The position numbers and the translations under genes were made by a program. Below are positions 43,925 through 54,170 of a stretch of DNA of 64,000 bases, one piece after another (the stretch's first letter is position 1; every line of letters starts with the position of its first letter). Source of the stretch: Actinomycetospora chibensis (GTDB lineage: Bacteria; Actinomycetota; Actinomycetes; Mycobacteriales; Pseudonocardiaceae); the NCBI RefSeq assembly GCF_028737215.1, contig NZ_JAQZAM010000022.1:1-64000 (forward strand), in the 5' to 3' direction. The notes beneath the pieces are model-generated. The model ran no database searches, was not told the origin of the DNA, and saw only the letters and a program-made list of their open reading frames with translations.

Positions 43925-43963
43925 GCGGCGGGAATTGCGGACGGCAGGGGACGAGGGAGACGG

Positions 43964-44617
43964 ATGGCGGGGGAGACCGCGGGGCTACCGGGCATGCGCG
44001 AGGACTACCGGGCGGCGACGCTCGACGCCGCGGACCTCGCCGCCACGTGGCACGAGCAGCTGATCGCGTGGATCGGCGCCGCCCGGGAGGCCGGCCTGCC
44101 CGACGCCAACGCGATGGTCCTGGCCACCGGCGACGACGAGGGCCGCCTCACCACGCGCACGGTGCTGGCCAAGGACGTCGACGGCGGCGGCGTCACGTTC
44201 TTCACCAACTACACCTCGGAGAAGAGCCACCAGCTGCGCCAGACCCGCCAGGCGTCGGCGACGTTCCCCTGGATCGCGCTCCAGCGGCAGGCGACGGTGA
44301 TCGGCACCGTCGAGCTGCTGTCCCGCGAGGACACCCTCGCCTACTGGCGCACCCGCCCGCGCGGCTCGCAGCTCGGGGCGTGGGCGTCGCCTCAGTCGGC
44401 GGTCGTGCGCGACCGCGCCGCCCTCGAGGACCTGCTCGCCGGTGTCGCCGACCGCTTCGCCGACGAGGAGGAGATCCCGCCGCCGCCGCACTGGGGCGGT
44501 TGGCGGATCGTGCCCACGCACGTCGAGTTCTGGCAGGGCCGCACGGATCGCCTGCACGACCGGTTGCGCTTCCGGCGCACCGATCCGGGGTGGGTCGTGG
44601 AGCGCCTCGCGCCGTAG
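43964..44617 (+). CDS. pdxH: Pyridoxamine/pyridoxine 5'-phosphate oxidase
   Basis: A 217-residue FMN enzyme that oxidises PNP or PMP to PLP. Family motifs in order: MREDYRAATLDAADLAATWHEQLIAW, DANAMVLATGDDEGRLTTRTVLAKDVD, FFTNYTSEKSHQL, FPWIALQRQATVIGTVE, YWRTRPRGSQLGAWAS and HVEFWQGRTDRLHDRLRF. The ATG at 43964 follows GAGGGAG by about 5 nt. It is divergent from citA (233-bp gap) and close to serC, whose product uses PLP. A TACCGT (43919-43924) could be its -10. Confidence 0.92.
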   Translation: MAGETAGLPGMREDYRAATLDAADLAATWHEQLIAWIGAAREAGLPDANAMVLATGDDEGRLTTRTVLAKDVDGGGVTFFTNYTSEKSHQLRQTRQASATFPWIALQRQATVIGTVELLSREDTLAYWRTRPRGSQLGAWASPQSAVVRDRAALEDLLAGVADRFADEEEIPPPPHWGGWRIVPTHVEFWQGRTDRLHDRLRFRRTDPGWVVERLAP

Positions 44618-44635
44618 GGGCGCAGGATCGCCGCC

Positions 44636-45994
44636 GTGGCACGTACGGCACGCGGCTTCCTGGCCGACACCACCCCGCTGCGCACGCCGGCCTTCAAGCG
44701 TCTCTGGATCGCCGCGATCGTCACGGTCGTCGGCGCGCAGCTGTCCGTCGTCGCCGTCCCGACGCAGCTCTACCAGCTGACCGGGTCGTCGGCGTGGGTC
44801 GGCCTGACGGGGCTGTTCGGGCTGGTGCCCCTCATCGTCTTCGGGCTCTGGGGCGGCGCGATCGCGGACGCGGTCGACCGCCGCGGGCTGCTGGTGTTCA
44901 CCGGGTCCGGGCTCGCGGTGACGTCGCTGCTGCTCGGCCTGGCCACGGTCACCGGCATCGGCGGGCCGTGGGAGGTGCTGTCCCTCTACGCGGTGCAGAC
45001 CGCGTTCCTGGCGATCAACCAGCCCACCCGGGCAGCGGTGCTGCCGCGGCTCCTCCCGCGCGACCAGCTGCCCGCGGCCAACACGCTGCTGTTCACCGTG
45101 ACCCAGCTCGGGGCCATCGCCGGGCCGCTCCTCGCCGGGGTCGCGCTGACGTTCACGTCGGTGGGCACGCTCTACCTCGTCGACACGGTCTGCCTGACCG
45201 CCTCGATCTGGGCCGCGTACAACCTGCCCCGCCTCCCCGTCGGCGACGGACCGGGGGGCGTGCGCGGGGTGTTCCTGGCGGTGCGCCGCAGCGCCGGGAT
45301 CGGCGGCGTCCTGGCGGGCTTCCGCTACATCGCGATGAGCCAGGTCCTGCTCGTCTCGTTCCTCGTCGACACCGTGGCGATGGCCGTGGGCATGCCCCGC
45401 GCGGTGTTCCCGGAGGCGGCCGAGCAGACCTTCGGCGACCCGCCGGGCGGCGGCCCGGCGCTCGGGGCGCTGTTCGCCTCGATCGCGATCGGCGCCACGC
45501 TCGGCGGGCTGTTCTCGGGGCGACTGCACGGCATCCGGCGCCAGGGCGTGGCGGTGACGCTCGCCGTGTGCGTCTGGGGTGCCGGCGTCGCACTGTCCGG
45601 GCTGACGTCGATGCTCTGGCTCGCCGTCGCCCTGCTCGCGCTCGCGGGTGCGGCCGACCTGGTCAGCGCCGTGTTCCGGCAGACGATGCTGCAGGTGGTC
45701 GCCACCGACGAGATGCGCGGGCGCATGCAGGGCGTGTTCACCGTCGTCGTCGCGGGCGGGCCCCGCCTCGGCGACCTGTGGCACGGCCCGGCCGCCGAGG
45801 CGTGGGGCACCGGCGTCGCGACCTTCGTCGGCGGCGTCGGCGTGATCGTGCTGACCGTGGTCGTGGTCGCGATCTTCCCGGTCTTCTGGCGCTACCGGGC
45901 CCCTCTGGCCGGCGACGAGCCCTCCACCGAGCCCTCCGGCGACGCGGCCTCGGCCGACCCGCCCGAGCGGCCGGGGAAGGTCCCGGAGGACTGA
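44636..45994 (+). CDS. MFS exporter (EntS/MFS_3 type)
   Basis: A 452-residue inner-membrane transporter with about 12 hydrophobic helices. Signature parts: TPAFKRLWIAAIVTVVGAQLSVVAVPTQLYQLTGSS, WGGAIADAVDRRGLLVF (loop 2-3), AINQPTRAAVLPRLLPRDQLPAAN and ATDEMRGRMQGVF. These fit enterobactin- or drug-exporter-like proteins. A hydrophilic Pro/Asp/Glu-rich tail (about 418-452) is encoded by DNA that also encodes the tail of the convergent NADH dehydrogenase: the genes overlap by 103 bp. GTG start, 18 bp after pdxH. Confidence 0.82.
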   Translation: MARTARGFLADTTPLRTPAFKRLWIAAIVTVVGAQLSVVAVPTQLYQLTGSSAWVGLTGLFGLVPLIVFGLWGGAIADAVDRRGLLVFTGSGLAVTSLLLGLATVTGIGGPWEVLSLYAVQTAFLAINQPTRAAVLPRLLPRDQLPAANTLLFTVTQLGAIAGPLLAGVALTFTSVGTLYLVDTVCLTASIWAAYNLPRLPVGDGPGGVRGVFLAVRRSAGIGGVLAGFRYIAMSQVLLVSFLVDTVAMAVGMPRAVFPEAAEQTFGDPPGGGPALGALFASIAIGATLGGLFSGRLHGIRRQGVAVTLAVCVWGAGVALSGLTSMLWLAVALLALAGAADLVSAVFRQTMLQVVATDEMRGRMQGVFTVVVAGGPRLGDLWHGPAAEAWGTGVATFVGGVGVIVLTVVVVAIFPVFWRYRAPLAGDEPSTEPSGDAASADPPERPGKVPED

Positions 45995-47388
45995 ACCTCC
46001 CCCGCCTCCGGGCCCGACTCCCGGGTCGAGGCCGGACCGTGCGGGAAGCCGAGCCCGTGCTGCGGCACTTCGGGCGACGCCGAGTCCAGCGGCACGGCGG
46101 GGGAGCGCACGAGCCCGAGCTGGGCGGTCTGGCGCGGGAGCGCGACGTCGAGGAACCAGTCGACGGCCGTGCGCACGCGGTTGCCCGGCATCGAGATGAG
46201 GTGGTACCCGCGGGCGACGACGTGGGCGGGGAAGCCGGTGAGCCGGACGCCCAGCGGGTTGGCCGCCGCGTCGAACCCACCCAGGTCGACGACGAAGCCG
46301 AGGTCGCGGTGCTTGTAGGTCCGCGACCGTCCCGTGCCGAGCGAGGCGGCGACGTTGCGCCCGGCGAGGCGGCCCTGGCGCTCGGCGTGCTGCGCGGTCA
46401 TCGCGGTGTACTCGCCGGGACGGGCCCGGTCGGGCACCGCGGCGGCGTCCCCGCAGGCGAAGACGTGGGGGTGGTCGGGGACCCGCAGCCGGGTGTCGAC
46501 GACCATCCGGCCCTGCTCGACCTGCACCCCGAGGTCGTCGATCAACGGGTCGGGCCGCACGCCGACGCACCAGAGCAGGGTGCGGGTGGGGATGTGCTCG
46601 CCGGAGGACGACAGCCGCACCCCGTCGCCGGTTGCCTCGTCGACCTCCTCGTGGGTTCGGACGTCGACGCCGCGCTCGCGCAGCACCCGGTCGGCGTTGC
46701 GGGAGAGGTGCCCGGCCAGCCCGGCGAGGATCTCGCCGCGGCTGACGAGCACCCAGCGCGGGACCTCCTCCAGGCCGCGGCTGGCGGCGAGCTCCTTGGT
46801 GAACAGGTAGCCCTGGGCGGTGACCTCCGTGCCCGTGTAGCCCCCACCGACCACGACGACGGTCAGCCGGGCGGCGCGCTCCTCGGGGTCCTCGCACATC
46901 GCCGCGAGCTCGACCTGCCGGATGAGGTGGTCGCGCAGGTAGAGCGCCTCGGGGACGCCGCGGAAGCCCTGCGCGTACTCGGTGACCCCGGGCACCGGCA
47001 GCACCTTGTGCACGCTGCCGGCCGCGATGACGAGGCGATCCCAGTGCGCCTCGTGGTGCACGCCCTCGGGGTCGAGCCACCCGATCGTGTGTCCGTCGAG
47101 GTCGAGCTCGTCGACCTCGCCGGGGGCGTGGCGCACGCAGCGCGGCAGCGCGGCGGCGAGCGCCACCGAGATCCGGCGCGGCTCGAGGATGCCGGCGGCC
47201 ACCTCGGGGAGCAGGGGGAGGTACAGGAAGTAGTTGGTGGGGCTGACGAGGACGATGTCCACCTCGTCGCCCATGCGCTTCGCCAGGGATCGCGCCGCCT
47301 GGAAGCCCGCGAACCCGCCGCCGACGATGACCACCTTCGGCGGTCGTCCGTCCTCGGCTCCGCCGCCACGTCGGGTCTCCTCCGTCAT
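45892..47388 (-). CDS. ndh: Type II NADH dehydrogenase
   Basis: A 498-residue FAD flavoprotein that passes electrons from NADH to menaquinone at the inner membrane face without proton pumping. Two Rossmann motifs are clear (VVIVGGGFAGFQAARSLAKR near 19 and LTVVVVGGGYTGTEVTAQ near 184) and FACGDAAAVPDRARPGEYTAMTAQHAERQG holds the FAD/quinone region. A membrane-associating C-terminal helix is weak; the last 70 residues are Ser/Pro/Gly/Glu-rich and overlap the 3' end of the convergent MFS gene by 103 bp. Start ATG, GGAG nearby. Divergent from the aldose epimerase gene. Confidence 0.85.
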   Translation of the reverse strand: MTEETRRGGGAEDGRPPKVVIVGGGFAGFQAARSLAKRMGDEVDIVLVSPTNYFLYLPLLPEVAAGILEPRRISVALAAALPRCVRHAPGEVDELDLDGHTIGWLDPEGVHHEAHWDRLVIAAGSVHKVLPVPGVTEYAQGFRGVPEALYLRDHLIRQVELAAMCEDPEERAARLTVVVVGGGYTGTEVTAQGYLFTKELAASRGLEEVPRWVLVSRGEILAGLAGHLSRNADRVLRERGVDVRTHEEVDEATGDGVRLSSSGEHIPTRTLLWCVGVRPDPLIDDLGVQVEQGRMVVDTRLRVPDHPHVFACGDAAAVPDRARPGEYTAMTAQHAERQGRLAGRNVAASLGTGRSRTYKHRDLGFVVDLGGFDAAANPLGVRLTGFPAHVVARGYHLISMPGNRVRTAVDWFLDVALPRQTAQLGLVRSPAVPLDSASPEVPQHGLGFPHGPASTRESGPEAGEVQSSGTFPGRSGGSAEAASPEGSVEGSSPARGAR

Positions 47389-47462
47389 GTCCGGCACAGT
47401 GTCCGTTCCGACCGGTGCGCGAAACCCGAGAACACTGGACGCAAACCGATCGTCACAACCGC

Positions 47463-47468
47463 TAGCGT
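47463..47468 (+). promoter_or_regulatory. Possible -10 box, leaderless epimerase mRNA
   Basis: TAGCGT stands 8 nt before the GTG at 47477, in the 88-bp gap shared with the divergent ndh gene. Confidence 0.4.
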
Positions 47469-47476
47469 GTTGCGCC

Positions 47477-48376
47477 GTGCACCCGACGGGCGAGCAGATC
47501 GACCTCGTCGCCGGCGCGACGCACGCCGTCGTCACCGAGGTCGGGGGCGGGCTGCGGGCGCTGGAGGTCGACGGCGGGGCCCGTGTGGAGGACTTCGACG
47601 CCGACGCGACCCCGCCGATGGGCGCGGGCATGGTCCTGGTGCCCTGGCCCAACCGGATCGCCGGTGCCGGGTACTCCTGGCGGGGGCGGGAGTACGCCCT
47701 CGAGGTGACCGAGCCGGCCCGCGGCCACGCCATCCACGGCTTCCTGCGGCGCCGTCCGTGGACGATCCGCGACCGCGCCGCCGACGCCGTGACCTTCGCC
47801 GCCGACGTCGACCCCTCGTGGGGCTGGCCCGGTCCGCTGCACGTCGAGACGACCTACGCCGTGGACGCGGCGGGCCTGGCGGTCACCCACGCCCTGACCA
47901 ACACCGGTGACGTCGACGTCCCCGCCGGCCTGGGCGCCCACCCCTACCTGCGCGCCGGCGACGCCGCGCCGTCGGACTGCACGCTCACCCTGGCCGCCGA
48001 CCGGATCGTGGACGTCGACGACGCCCTGATCCCCACCGGCGTCCGGCCGGTGACCCCCGAGGAGGACCTCCGCGGCGGGCGGCGCGTCGCCGACCTCACG
48101 CTCGACACGTGCTTCGGCGCCGCCGCCGGGCCGGGCGGGATCCTCGGCGTCCTCACCGCGCCGGACGGGCGGGCCACCGCCCTGTGGGCGGATCCCGACG
48201 TGCGGTGGGTCCAGGTCTTCACCCCCGACGACCTCGCCGGACGGGGCCGCGCCGTCGCCGTGGAACCCATGACCTGCCCGCCCGACGCCGCGCACTCGGG
48301 CACCGACCTGCGGATCGTGGCGCCGGGGGAGACGTGGTCGTTCCGGTGGGGTGTGACGGCTCGGGACGCGTCGTGA
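47477..48376 (+). CDS. Aldose 1-epimerase family protein
   Basis: A 299-residue GalM-type mutarotase that interconverts alpha and beta anomers of hexoses. Recognisable parts: MVLVPWPNRIAGAGYSWRGREY, ARGHAIHGFLRRRPW (first catalytic His), VPAGLGAHPYLRAGD (second His) and AVEPMTCPPDAAHSG (the catalytic Glu). Its stop overlaps the start of the PfkB kinase gene in GTGA (48373-48376), so sugar mutarotation and phosphorylation are coupled in one operon. Confidence 0.85.
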   Translation: MHPTGEQIDLVAGATHAVVTEVGGGLRALEVDGGARVEDFDADATPPMGAGMVLVPWPNRIAGAGYSWRGREYALEVTEPARGHAIHGFLRRRPWTIRDRAADAVTFAADVDPSWGWPGPLHVETTYAVDAAGLAVTHALTNTGDVDVPAGLGAHPYLRAGDAAPSDCTLTLAADRIVDVDDALIPTGVRPVTPEEDLRGGRRVADLTLDTCFGAAAGPGGILGVLTAPDGRATALWADPDVRWVQVFTPDDLAGRGRAVAVEPMTCPPDAAHSGTDLRIVAPGETWSFRWGVTARDAS

Positions 48377-49347
48377 CCGGACGGATCGTGGTCGGCGGCG
48401 AGGCCCTGGTCGACCTGGTGCCGACCGGCGGGGACCACGCCGGGGACCCCGCCCTGCGCCCCCTCGCCCCGCGCCTGGGTGGCGGGCCGTTCAACACCGC
48501 CGTCGGGCTGGGGCGCCTCGGCGTGCCGACGACGATGCTCACGCGCCTGTCGACGGACCCGTTCGGCGACGCGCTGGTGGCCCGCCTGCAGGCCCAGGGC
48601 GTCGACACCGCGCATGTCCAGCGCGGGCCGGAGCCGACGACGCTCGCGGTGGTGACGCTCGACGCCGACGGTGCCGCCCGCTACACGTTCCACGTCGAGG
48701 GCACCGCGGACCGTCTCGTCGCCGACCCCGGCGAGCTCCCGGAGGACACCGCCGCCGTGGCGGTCGGGACCCTCTCGCTGGTCCTCGAGCCCGGGGCGTC
48801 GCGCTACGCGGCGCTGGCGGTCCGGGAGGCCGCGCGGGGTCGGCTGGTGAGCCTCGACCCGAACCTGCGGCCCGGGCTCGTCGACGACCCCGACGCCGTC
48901 GTCGCCCGCCTCGACGGGATCGCCGCGGTGGCGGGCCTGGTCAAGATGTCCGACGAGGACGCCGACCGGTGGGGTCGCTCCCCCCAGGACGTGCTCGACG
49001 CCGGAGCGGGCGCGGTGGTGCTCACCCGCGGCGCCTCGGGTCTGACGGCCCACACGCGCGGCGGCGGGGTCGTCTCGGTGCCCTCGGACGAGGTCGGTCC
49101 GCTGGTGGACACGATCGGCGCCGGCGACAGCGTGCACGCCGCGCTCCTGGCGTGGCTCGCCGACCACGACGCGCTCGACCGCGCCGCCGTCACCACGCTC
49201 GACGCGGACGCCTGGGCCGACGCGCTCGGGTTCGCGGCCCGGGCGGCCGCCTGGACCGTGTCCCGCGCGGGCGCCGAGCCGCCGTGGCGCGCCGAGCTCG
49301 ATCGGGGACCTCGGACGACCGCCCGTAACACGGCCGACACACAGTGA
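48373..49347 (+). CDS. PfkB-family carbohydrate kinase (fructokinase-like)
   Basis: A 324-residue ribokinase-fold sugar kinase. The substrate-binding GGGPFNTAVGLGRLGVPTTMLTRLSTDPFGD (PfkB signature 1 region) and the catalytic DTIGAGDSVHAALLAWL (signature 2, with the base Asp in GAGD) are both present, as is VVLTRGASGLTA. It resembles bacterial fructokinases. It is translationally coupled to the aldose epimerase gene, implying import or internal release of a free hexose. The exact sugar is unknown. Confidence 0.85.
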   Translation: MTGRIVVGGEALVDLVPTGGDHAGDPALRPLAPRLGGGPFNTAVGLGRLGVPTTMLTRLSTDPFGDALVARLQAQGVDTAHVQRGPEPTTLAVVTLDADGAARYTFHVEGTADRLVADPGELPEDTAAVAVGTLSLVLEPGASRYAALAVREAARGRLVSLDPNLRPGLVDDPDAVVARLDGIAAVAGLVKMSDEDADRWGRSPQDVLDAGAGAVVLTRGASGLTAHTRGGGVVSVPSDEVGPLVDTIGAGDSVHAALLAWLADHDALDRAAVTTLDADAWADALGFAARAAAWTVSRAGAEPPWRAELDRGPRTTARNTADTQ

Positions 49348-49404
49348 CATGCACCACGCTCGGCAACGGGCCGCCTCGTGATGCGTCACGGACCGCGCGG
49401 GCGC

Positions 49405-49410
49405 TACGGT
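49405..49410 (+). promoter_or_regulatory. Possible -10 box of gltA
   Basis: TACGGT fits TANNNT and would give a leader of about 100 nt before the gltA ATG. The 168-bp gap upstream of gltA shows no other clear element. Confidence 0.3.
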
Positions 49411-49515
49411 TCGCGCTCGAACGACCCCGATGCTGCGGGAGCGCGCCGCGGGGACAACCCCCGGCGGCCGGGCCGCCCCTCCCGCTCACACCAGCGTGAG
49501 AGGGACTGACTGCGA

Positions 49516-50820
<1,305 letters not shown>

Positions 50821-50838
50821 CGGGCTCGTCCCGAGAAC

Positions 50839-50889
50839 GAACGAACGGCGCTCTCGCTGCATTCGAAGCAGCGAAAGCGCCGTTCGTTC
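50839..50889 (+). terminator. Long hairpin terminator after gltA
   Basis: Arms GAACGAACGGCGCT (50839-50852) and complement (50876-50889), continued by TCGCTGC/GCAGCGA after one mismatch, form a stem of about 22 bp with a 7-nt loop, 19 bp past the stop. A short TTCTTCC tract follows. Confidence 0.85.
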
Positions 50890-50942
50890 TTCCGCTCGCG
50901 CGCACAGGGCGTAGTGCTCGCGAGCCCGGGTAGCCGAGTGCC

Positions 50943-52319
50943 ATGAGCGATCTCGACGACACGGCGATCGTGTGGTTCCGCCGTGACCTCCGGGTGCACG
51001 ACCAGCCGATCTTCGATGCCGCGGCGGCACGGGCGCAGCGCTCGCTCGCGGTGTTCGTGCTGGACGAGACGCTGCTCGGGCCGTCCGGGAAGGCCCGGCG
51101 GACCTTCCTCTACCGCAGCCTGCGCGACCTCGACGAGTCGCTGGGCGGGCGGCTCCTCGTCGTCCGGGGCGATCCCGCCGAGGTGATCCCGAAGCTCGCC
51201 GGCGCGGTGAAGGCCGGCAGCGTGCACATCGCCGCCGACTTCGGGCCCTACGGCCGCGAGCGCGACGAGGCCGTCGAGAAGGCCCTGGGTGAGCGGGACG
51301 TCGATCTGGTGCGCACCGGCTCGCCCTACGCGGTGGCCCCGGGGCGCGTCACGAAGTCCGACGGCGAGCCCTACAAGGTCTTCACCCCGTTCAGCCGGGC
51401 CTGGGCGCAGCACGGCTGGCGGGCGCCCGCCGAGACCGACGCGTCGACCGTCGACTGGATGGACCCGGGCGAGAAGGACGGCGGCCCGCGGGCCGTGAAG
51501 GTTCCCGACGACGAGGCCCCGGACGCCGAGCTGCCCACGGCCGGTGAGCGCGCCGCCCGCGAGCAGTGGGAGGCGTTCGTCGACGAGCACCTCAGCGACT
51601 ACGACGACCTGCGCAACCGTCCCGACCGGCCGGCGACGTCCCGGATGTCGGTGTACCTGAAGTACGGCGTCGTCCACCCGCGCACGCTCCTCGCGGACCT
51701 GGGCGGCTCCGGCAAGGGCCCGGCGTCGTACCGCAACGAGCTCTGCTTCCGCGACTTCTACGCCGCCGTGCTCTGGTTCTGGCCCCGGTCGGCGCGCGAG
51801 AACTTCGACACGAAGTTCGACCGGATCGCCCTGGACAGCGGGACGTCCGCCGACGAGAAGTTCCGTGCCTGGCAGGAGGGACGCACCGGCTTCCCCGCCA
51901 TCGACGCGGCGATGCGCCAGCTGCGCGGCGAGGCGTGGATGCACAACCGCATGCGCATGGCGGTCGCGTCGTTCCTCGTCAAGGACCTGCACCTGCCGTG
52001 GTGGTGGGGCGCGCGGCACTTCCTCGACCTGCTCGTCGACGGCGACCTCGCGTCCAACCAGCACGGCTGGCAGTGGGCCGCGGGCACGGGCACCGACGCC
52101 GCGCCCTATTTCCGCGTGTTCAACCCCGTGACCCAGGGGGAGCGCTTCGATCCGCAGGGCGAGTACGTCCGGCGCTGGGTGCCCGAGCTCGCTGACGTGG
52201 AGGGCAAGAAGGTCCAACAGCCCTGGACACTCGCCGAGCCCCCGTCCGACTACCCGGCGCCGATCGTCGACCACAAGGCCGAGCGCCAGGAGGCCCTGGC
52301 CCGCTTCAACGCCCTGTGA
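50943..52319 (+). CDS. phr: Deoxyribodipyrimidine photolyase
   Basis: A 458-residue class I CPD photolyase that repairs cyclobutane dimers with blue light. It has the N-terminal antenna-binding domain (IVWFRRDLRVHDQPIFDAA...) and the FAD domain with SRMSVYLKYGVVHPR, ELCFRDFYAAVLWFWP, GRTGFPAIDAAMRQLRGEAWMHNRMRM, WGARHFLDLLVDGDLASNQHGWQWAAG and TDAAPYFRVFNP. The conserved Trp electron-transfer chain region is present. It is preceded by a gltA terminator, so it likely has its own promoter. Confidence 0.92.
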   Translation: MSDLDDTAIVWFRRDLRVHDQPIFDAAAARAQRSLAVFVLDETLLGPSGKARRTFLYRSLRDLDESLGGRLLVVRGDPAEVIPKLAGAVKAGSVHIAADFGPYGRERDEAVEKALGERDVDLVRTGSPYAVAPGRVTKSDGEPYKVFTPFSRAWAQHGWRAPAETDASTVDWMDPGEKDGGPRAVKVPDDEAPDAELPTAGERAAREQWEAFVDEHLSDYDDLRNRPDRPATSRMSVYLKYGVVHPRTLLADLGGSGKGPASYRNELCFRDFYAAVLWFWPRSARENFDTKFDRIALDSGTSADEKFRAWQEGRTGFPAIDAAMRQLRGEAWMHNRMRMAVASFLVKDLHLPWWWGARHFLDLLVDGDLASNQHGWQWAAGTGTDAAPYFRVFNPVTQGERFDPQGEYVRRWVPELADVEGKKVQQPWTLAEPPSDYPAPIVDHKAERQEALARFNAL

Positions 52320-52453
52320 CCTCCGGTCTCGTGCGCCCTTGCCCGTGCCCTGACACGGATGATCACGCACAGATCCCGATCCCGTTCGGGTGATGGACGG
52401 CGGATAGGGCGCGGTCCGGCTAACGACCGGGGCGGCCAGCCGAAGATCCGTGT

Positions 52454-52921
52454 GTGAACCACGGCGCAGGTCTCGGACTGGCCCTCGGCACGGCGTTCGC
52501 CGCCCTCGGCCTCACGGCGTGCGCCGCGTCTGGTCCGTCACCAGTCGTCGCCGAGGTACCGCTGCCGCCGGTTCCTGTGGTCATCCCGTCGTCGAGCATC
52601 GTCCTGCCGTCCCCTTCCACGACGCCGTCGGCGACCACCGAACAGCTCACCACGACCATGGACGACGACGAGGTGTCCGCGGACGAGTGCGACCGCATCG
52701 CAATGCGGTCCGACCTGTCGAACGCTGAGCTGAGGCCGTATCTGATGTCGATCGGCTGCCATGACGCCGCAGACGGCCTCCTGGTCGGCGGTGCCCACGA
52801 CGCGGACACCGACGCGACGGACGGAGATCCCGGCGAGGCCGCCCTCGACTCGTGCACCGAGCAGACGGGCATGACCCGCGAGGAGTGCATCGCGGACGCC
52901 GCAGCCGGCAACGCCAGCTGA
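52454..52921 (+). CDS. Putative small lipoprotein, unknown function
   Basis: A 155-residue exported protein. The short hydrophobic N-terminus (LGLALGTAFAALGLTAC) ends in a lipobox LTAC, so it is probably a surface lipoprotein. A Pro/Ser/Thr spacer (about 25-65) leads to a small acidic domain with four Cys (DECDRIA, SIGCHDAA, DSCTEQTG, REECIADA), likely two disulfides. No family is recognised. The GTG start lacks a good Shine-Dalgarno. A hairpin follows about 38 bp after the stop. Confidence 0.65.
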   Translation: MNHGAGLGLALGTAFAALGLTACAASGPSPVVAEVPLPPVPVVIPSSSIVLPSPSTTPSATTEQLTTTMDDDEVSADECDRIAMRSDLSNAELRPYLMSIGCHDAADGLLVGGAHDADTDATDGDPGEAALDSCTEQTGMTREECIADAAAGNAS

Positions 52922-52959
52922 GCGACTGGCGGGCCATCAGCTCGCAGCTGAGGGTGCGC

Positions 52960-52994
52960 CCATCGTGATCGAGACGGGTCGTTGATCACGATGG
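52960..52994 (+). terminator. Hairpin terminator after the small lipoprotein gene
   Basis: Perfect 11-bp arms CCATCGTGATC (52960-52970) and GATCACGATGG (52984-52994) with a 13-nt loop, 39 bp past the stop. Confidence 0.75.
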
Positions 52995-53020
52995 ACTTAC
53001 ACTCGACGCTCCCTGACGCA

Positions 53021-53065
53021 CGAAGGGCACCAACGCTCGGGATAGCCGAGCGATGGTGCCCTTCG
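53021..53065. terminator. Long hairpin terminator after the betaine-type binding protein gene
   Basis: Arms CGAAGGGCACCA (53021-53032) and complement (53054-53065), then GCTCGG/CCGAGC after a 2-nt internal loop, enclosing GATAG. It lies 24 bp past the stop of the minus-strand gene and can also back up the plus-strand hairpin just before it. Confidence 0.85.
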
Positions 53066-53089
53066 GTCGGATCAGGAACCGGGTGGCGA

Positions 53090-54079
53090 TCAGGCGCCGA
53101 TGAAGCCCTGCTGCTGGAGGAACTCGGTCGCGACCTGCTGGGCGTCGCGGCCCTGCGACGAGATCTGGCCGTTGAGGTTGAGCATGACGTCTTCGGTCAG
53201 GCGCGGCGAGATCTGGTCGAACACCTGGACGACCTGGGGGTTCCGGTCGACGACCTGCTTGCGGATGGTGTTCGACGCGTTGTACTTCGGGAAGAAGTTC
53301 TTGTCGTCGGCCAGCGACACGAGGTTCAGCGCGGGGATGCGGCCGTCGGTGGTGAACACCTCGCCGAAGAAGCACGGGTTGGCGTTGGCGGTGGCCTGGT
53401 AGATCGCGCCGGTGTCGAGCACCGTCAGGGCCGGCGGGGCGTCGTAGGGACGCGTGACGCCGTAGGTCGTCAGCAGGTTCGGCAGGCCGTCGTTGCGGCT
53501 GGCGAACTCGGCCTCGACGCAGGTGGTGGCCTGCGGGTTGCCGCTGTTGATGAAGTTCGCCCAGTCCGAGGTGGTGCGGATGTTGTTCTGGTCGGAGAAG
53601 GCGCGGGTCGTCGCGATCGCGTAGGTGTTGTTGAACGGCGTCGGGTTGGTCCAGACGATCTGGTTGCGCTGCAGGTCCTGGTCGCGGACCGCCACGTACT
53701 GCTGCTGCGAGTCGGGGATCGCCGTGGTGTTGCCGAGGTTCGCGATCCACCCGGTGCCGGTGTAGGACCAACCCATGTCGATCTCGCCGGAGAGCAGGGC
53801 CTGGCGGGCCGCGGCGGAGCCGGTGATGTTGCAGCGGTCGTTGACGGTGGCGCCCACCGACTGCAGCGCCGAGACGCTGATCTTGCAGAGCAGCAGCTGC
53901 TCGTCGAACTCCTGACCGCCGACCGTGTAGGTCTGGCCGGCGAGGTTGATCCCGCTGGCGGCGAGGCTGCCGCCCTCGGCGGCAGGCTGGCCCGAGCCGG
54001 AGAGCCCGCCACAGCCGGCGAGGACGAACGCGAGGACGGCGATCGTGGCGCCCATGAGCCGGGCGGGACGTCGGAGCAT
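53090..54079 (-). CDS. Glycine betaine/choline ABC substrate-binding lipoprotein (OpuAC/ProX type)
   Basis: A 329-residue exported lipoprotein: signal peptide with lipobox LAGC (about residue 23), then an OpuAC-type domain (YTVGGQEFDEQLLLCKISVSALQSVG; ALLSGEIDMGWSYTGTGWI; TPFNNTYAIATTRAF; GEVFTTDGRIPALNLVSLADDKNFFP). Ligands of the family are betaine, carnitine or choline, bound by aromatic residues. No permease or ATPase of an importer is adjacent; the next genes form an ABC-2 exporter. The ATG at 54079 is preferred: it begins the signal peptide and has AAGGA 7 nt upstream. Confidence 0.8.
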   Translation of the reverse strand: MLRRPARLMGATIAVLAFVLAGCGGLSGSGQPAAEGGSLAASGINLAGQTYTVGGQEFDEQLLLCKISVSALQSVGATVNDRCNITGSAAARQALLSGEIDMGWSYTGTGWIANLGNTTAIPDSQQQYVAVRDQDLQRNQIVWTNPTPFNNTYAIATTRAFSDQNNIRTTSDWANFINSGNPQATTCVEAEFASRNDGLPNLLTTYGVTRPYDAPPALTVLDTGAIYQATANANPCFFGEVFTTDGRIPALNLVSLADDKNFFPKYNASNTIRKQVVDRNPQVVQVFDQISPRLTEDVMLNLNGQISSQGRDAQQVATEFLQQQGFIGA

Positions 54080-54170
54080 CGGATGATCCTTGCAGGGCAC
54101 GGACCGATCGGCGAGTGCTGGACGATCTCCGGGCGCCCCGGGGTCGACGTCGGTCACACTCCCGGCCGAT

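Noticed and set aside
52343-52390. Two short hairpins after the photolyase gene (CCGTG/CACGG and CCCGA/TCGGG)
   Set aside because: Five-bp stems occur by chance in GC-rich DNA; no terminator is called.
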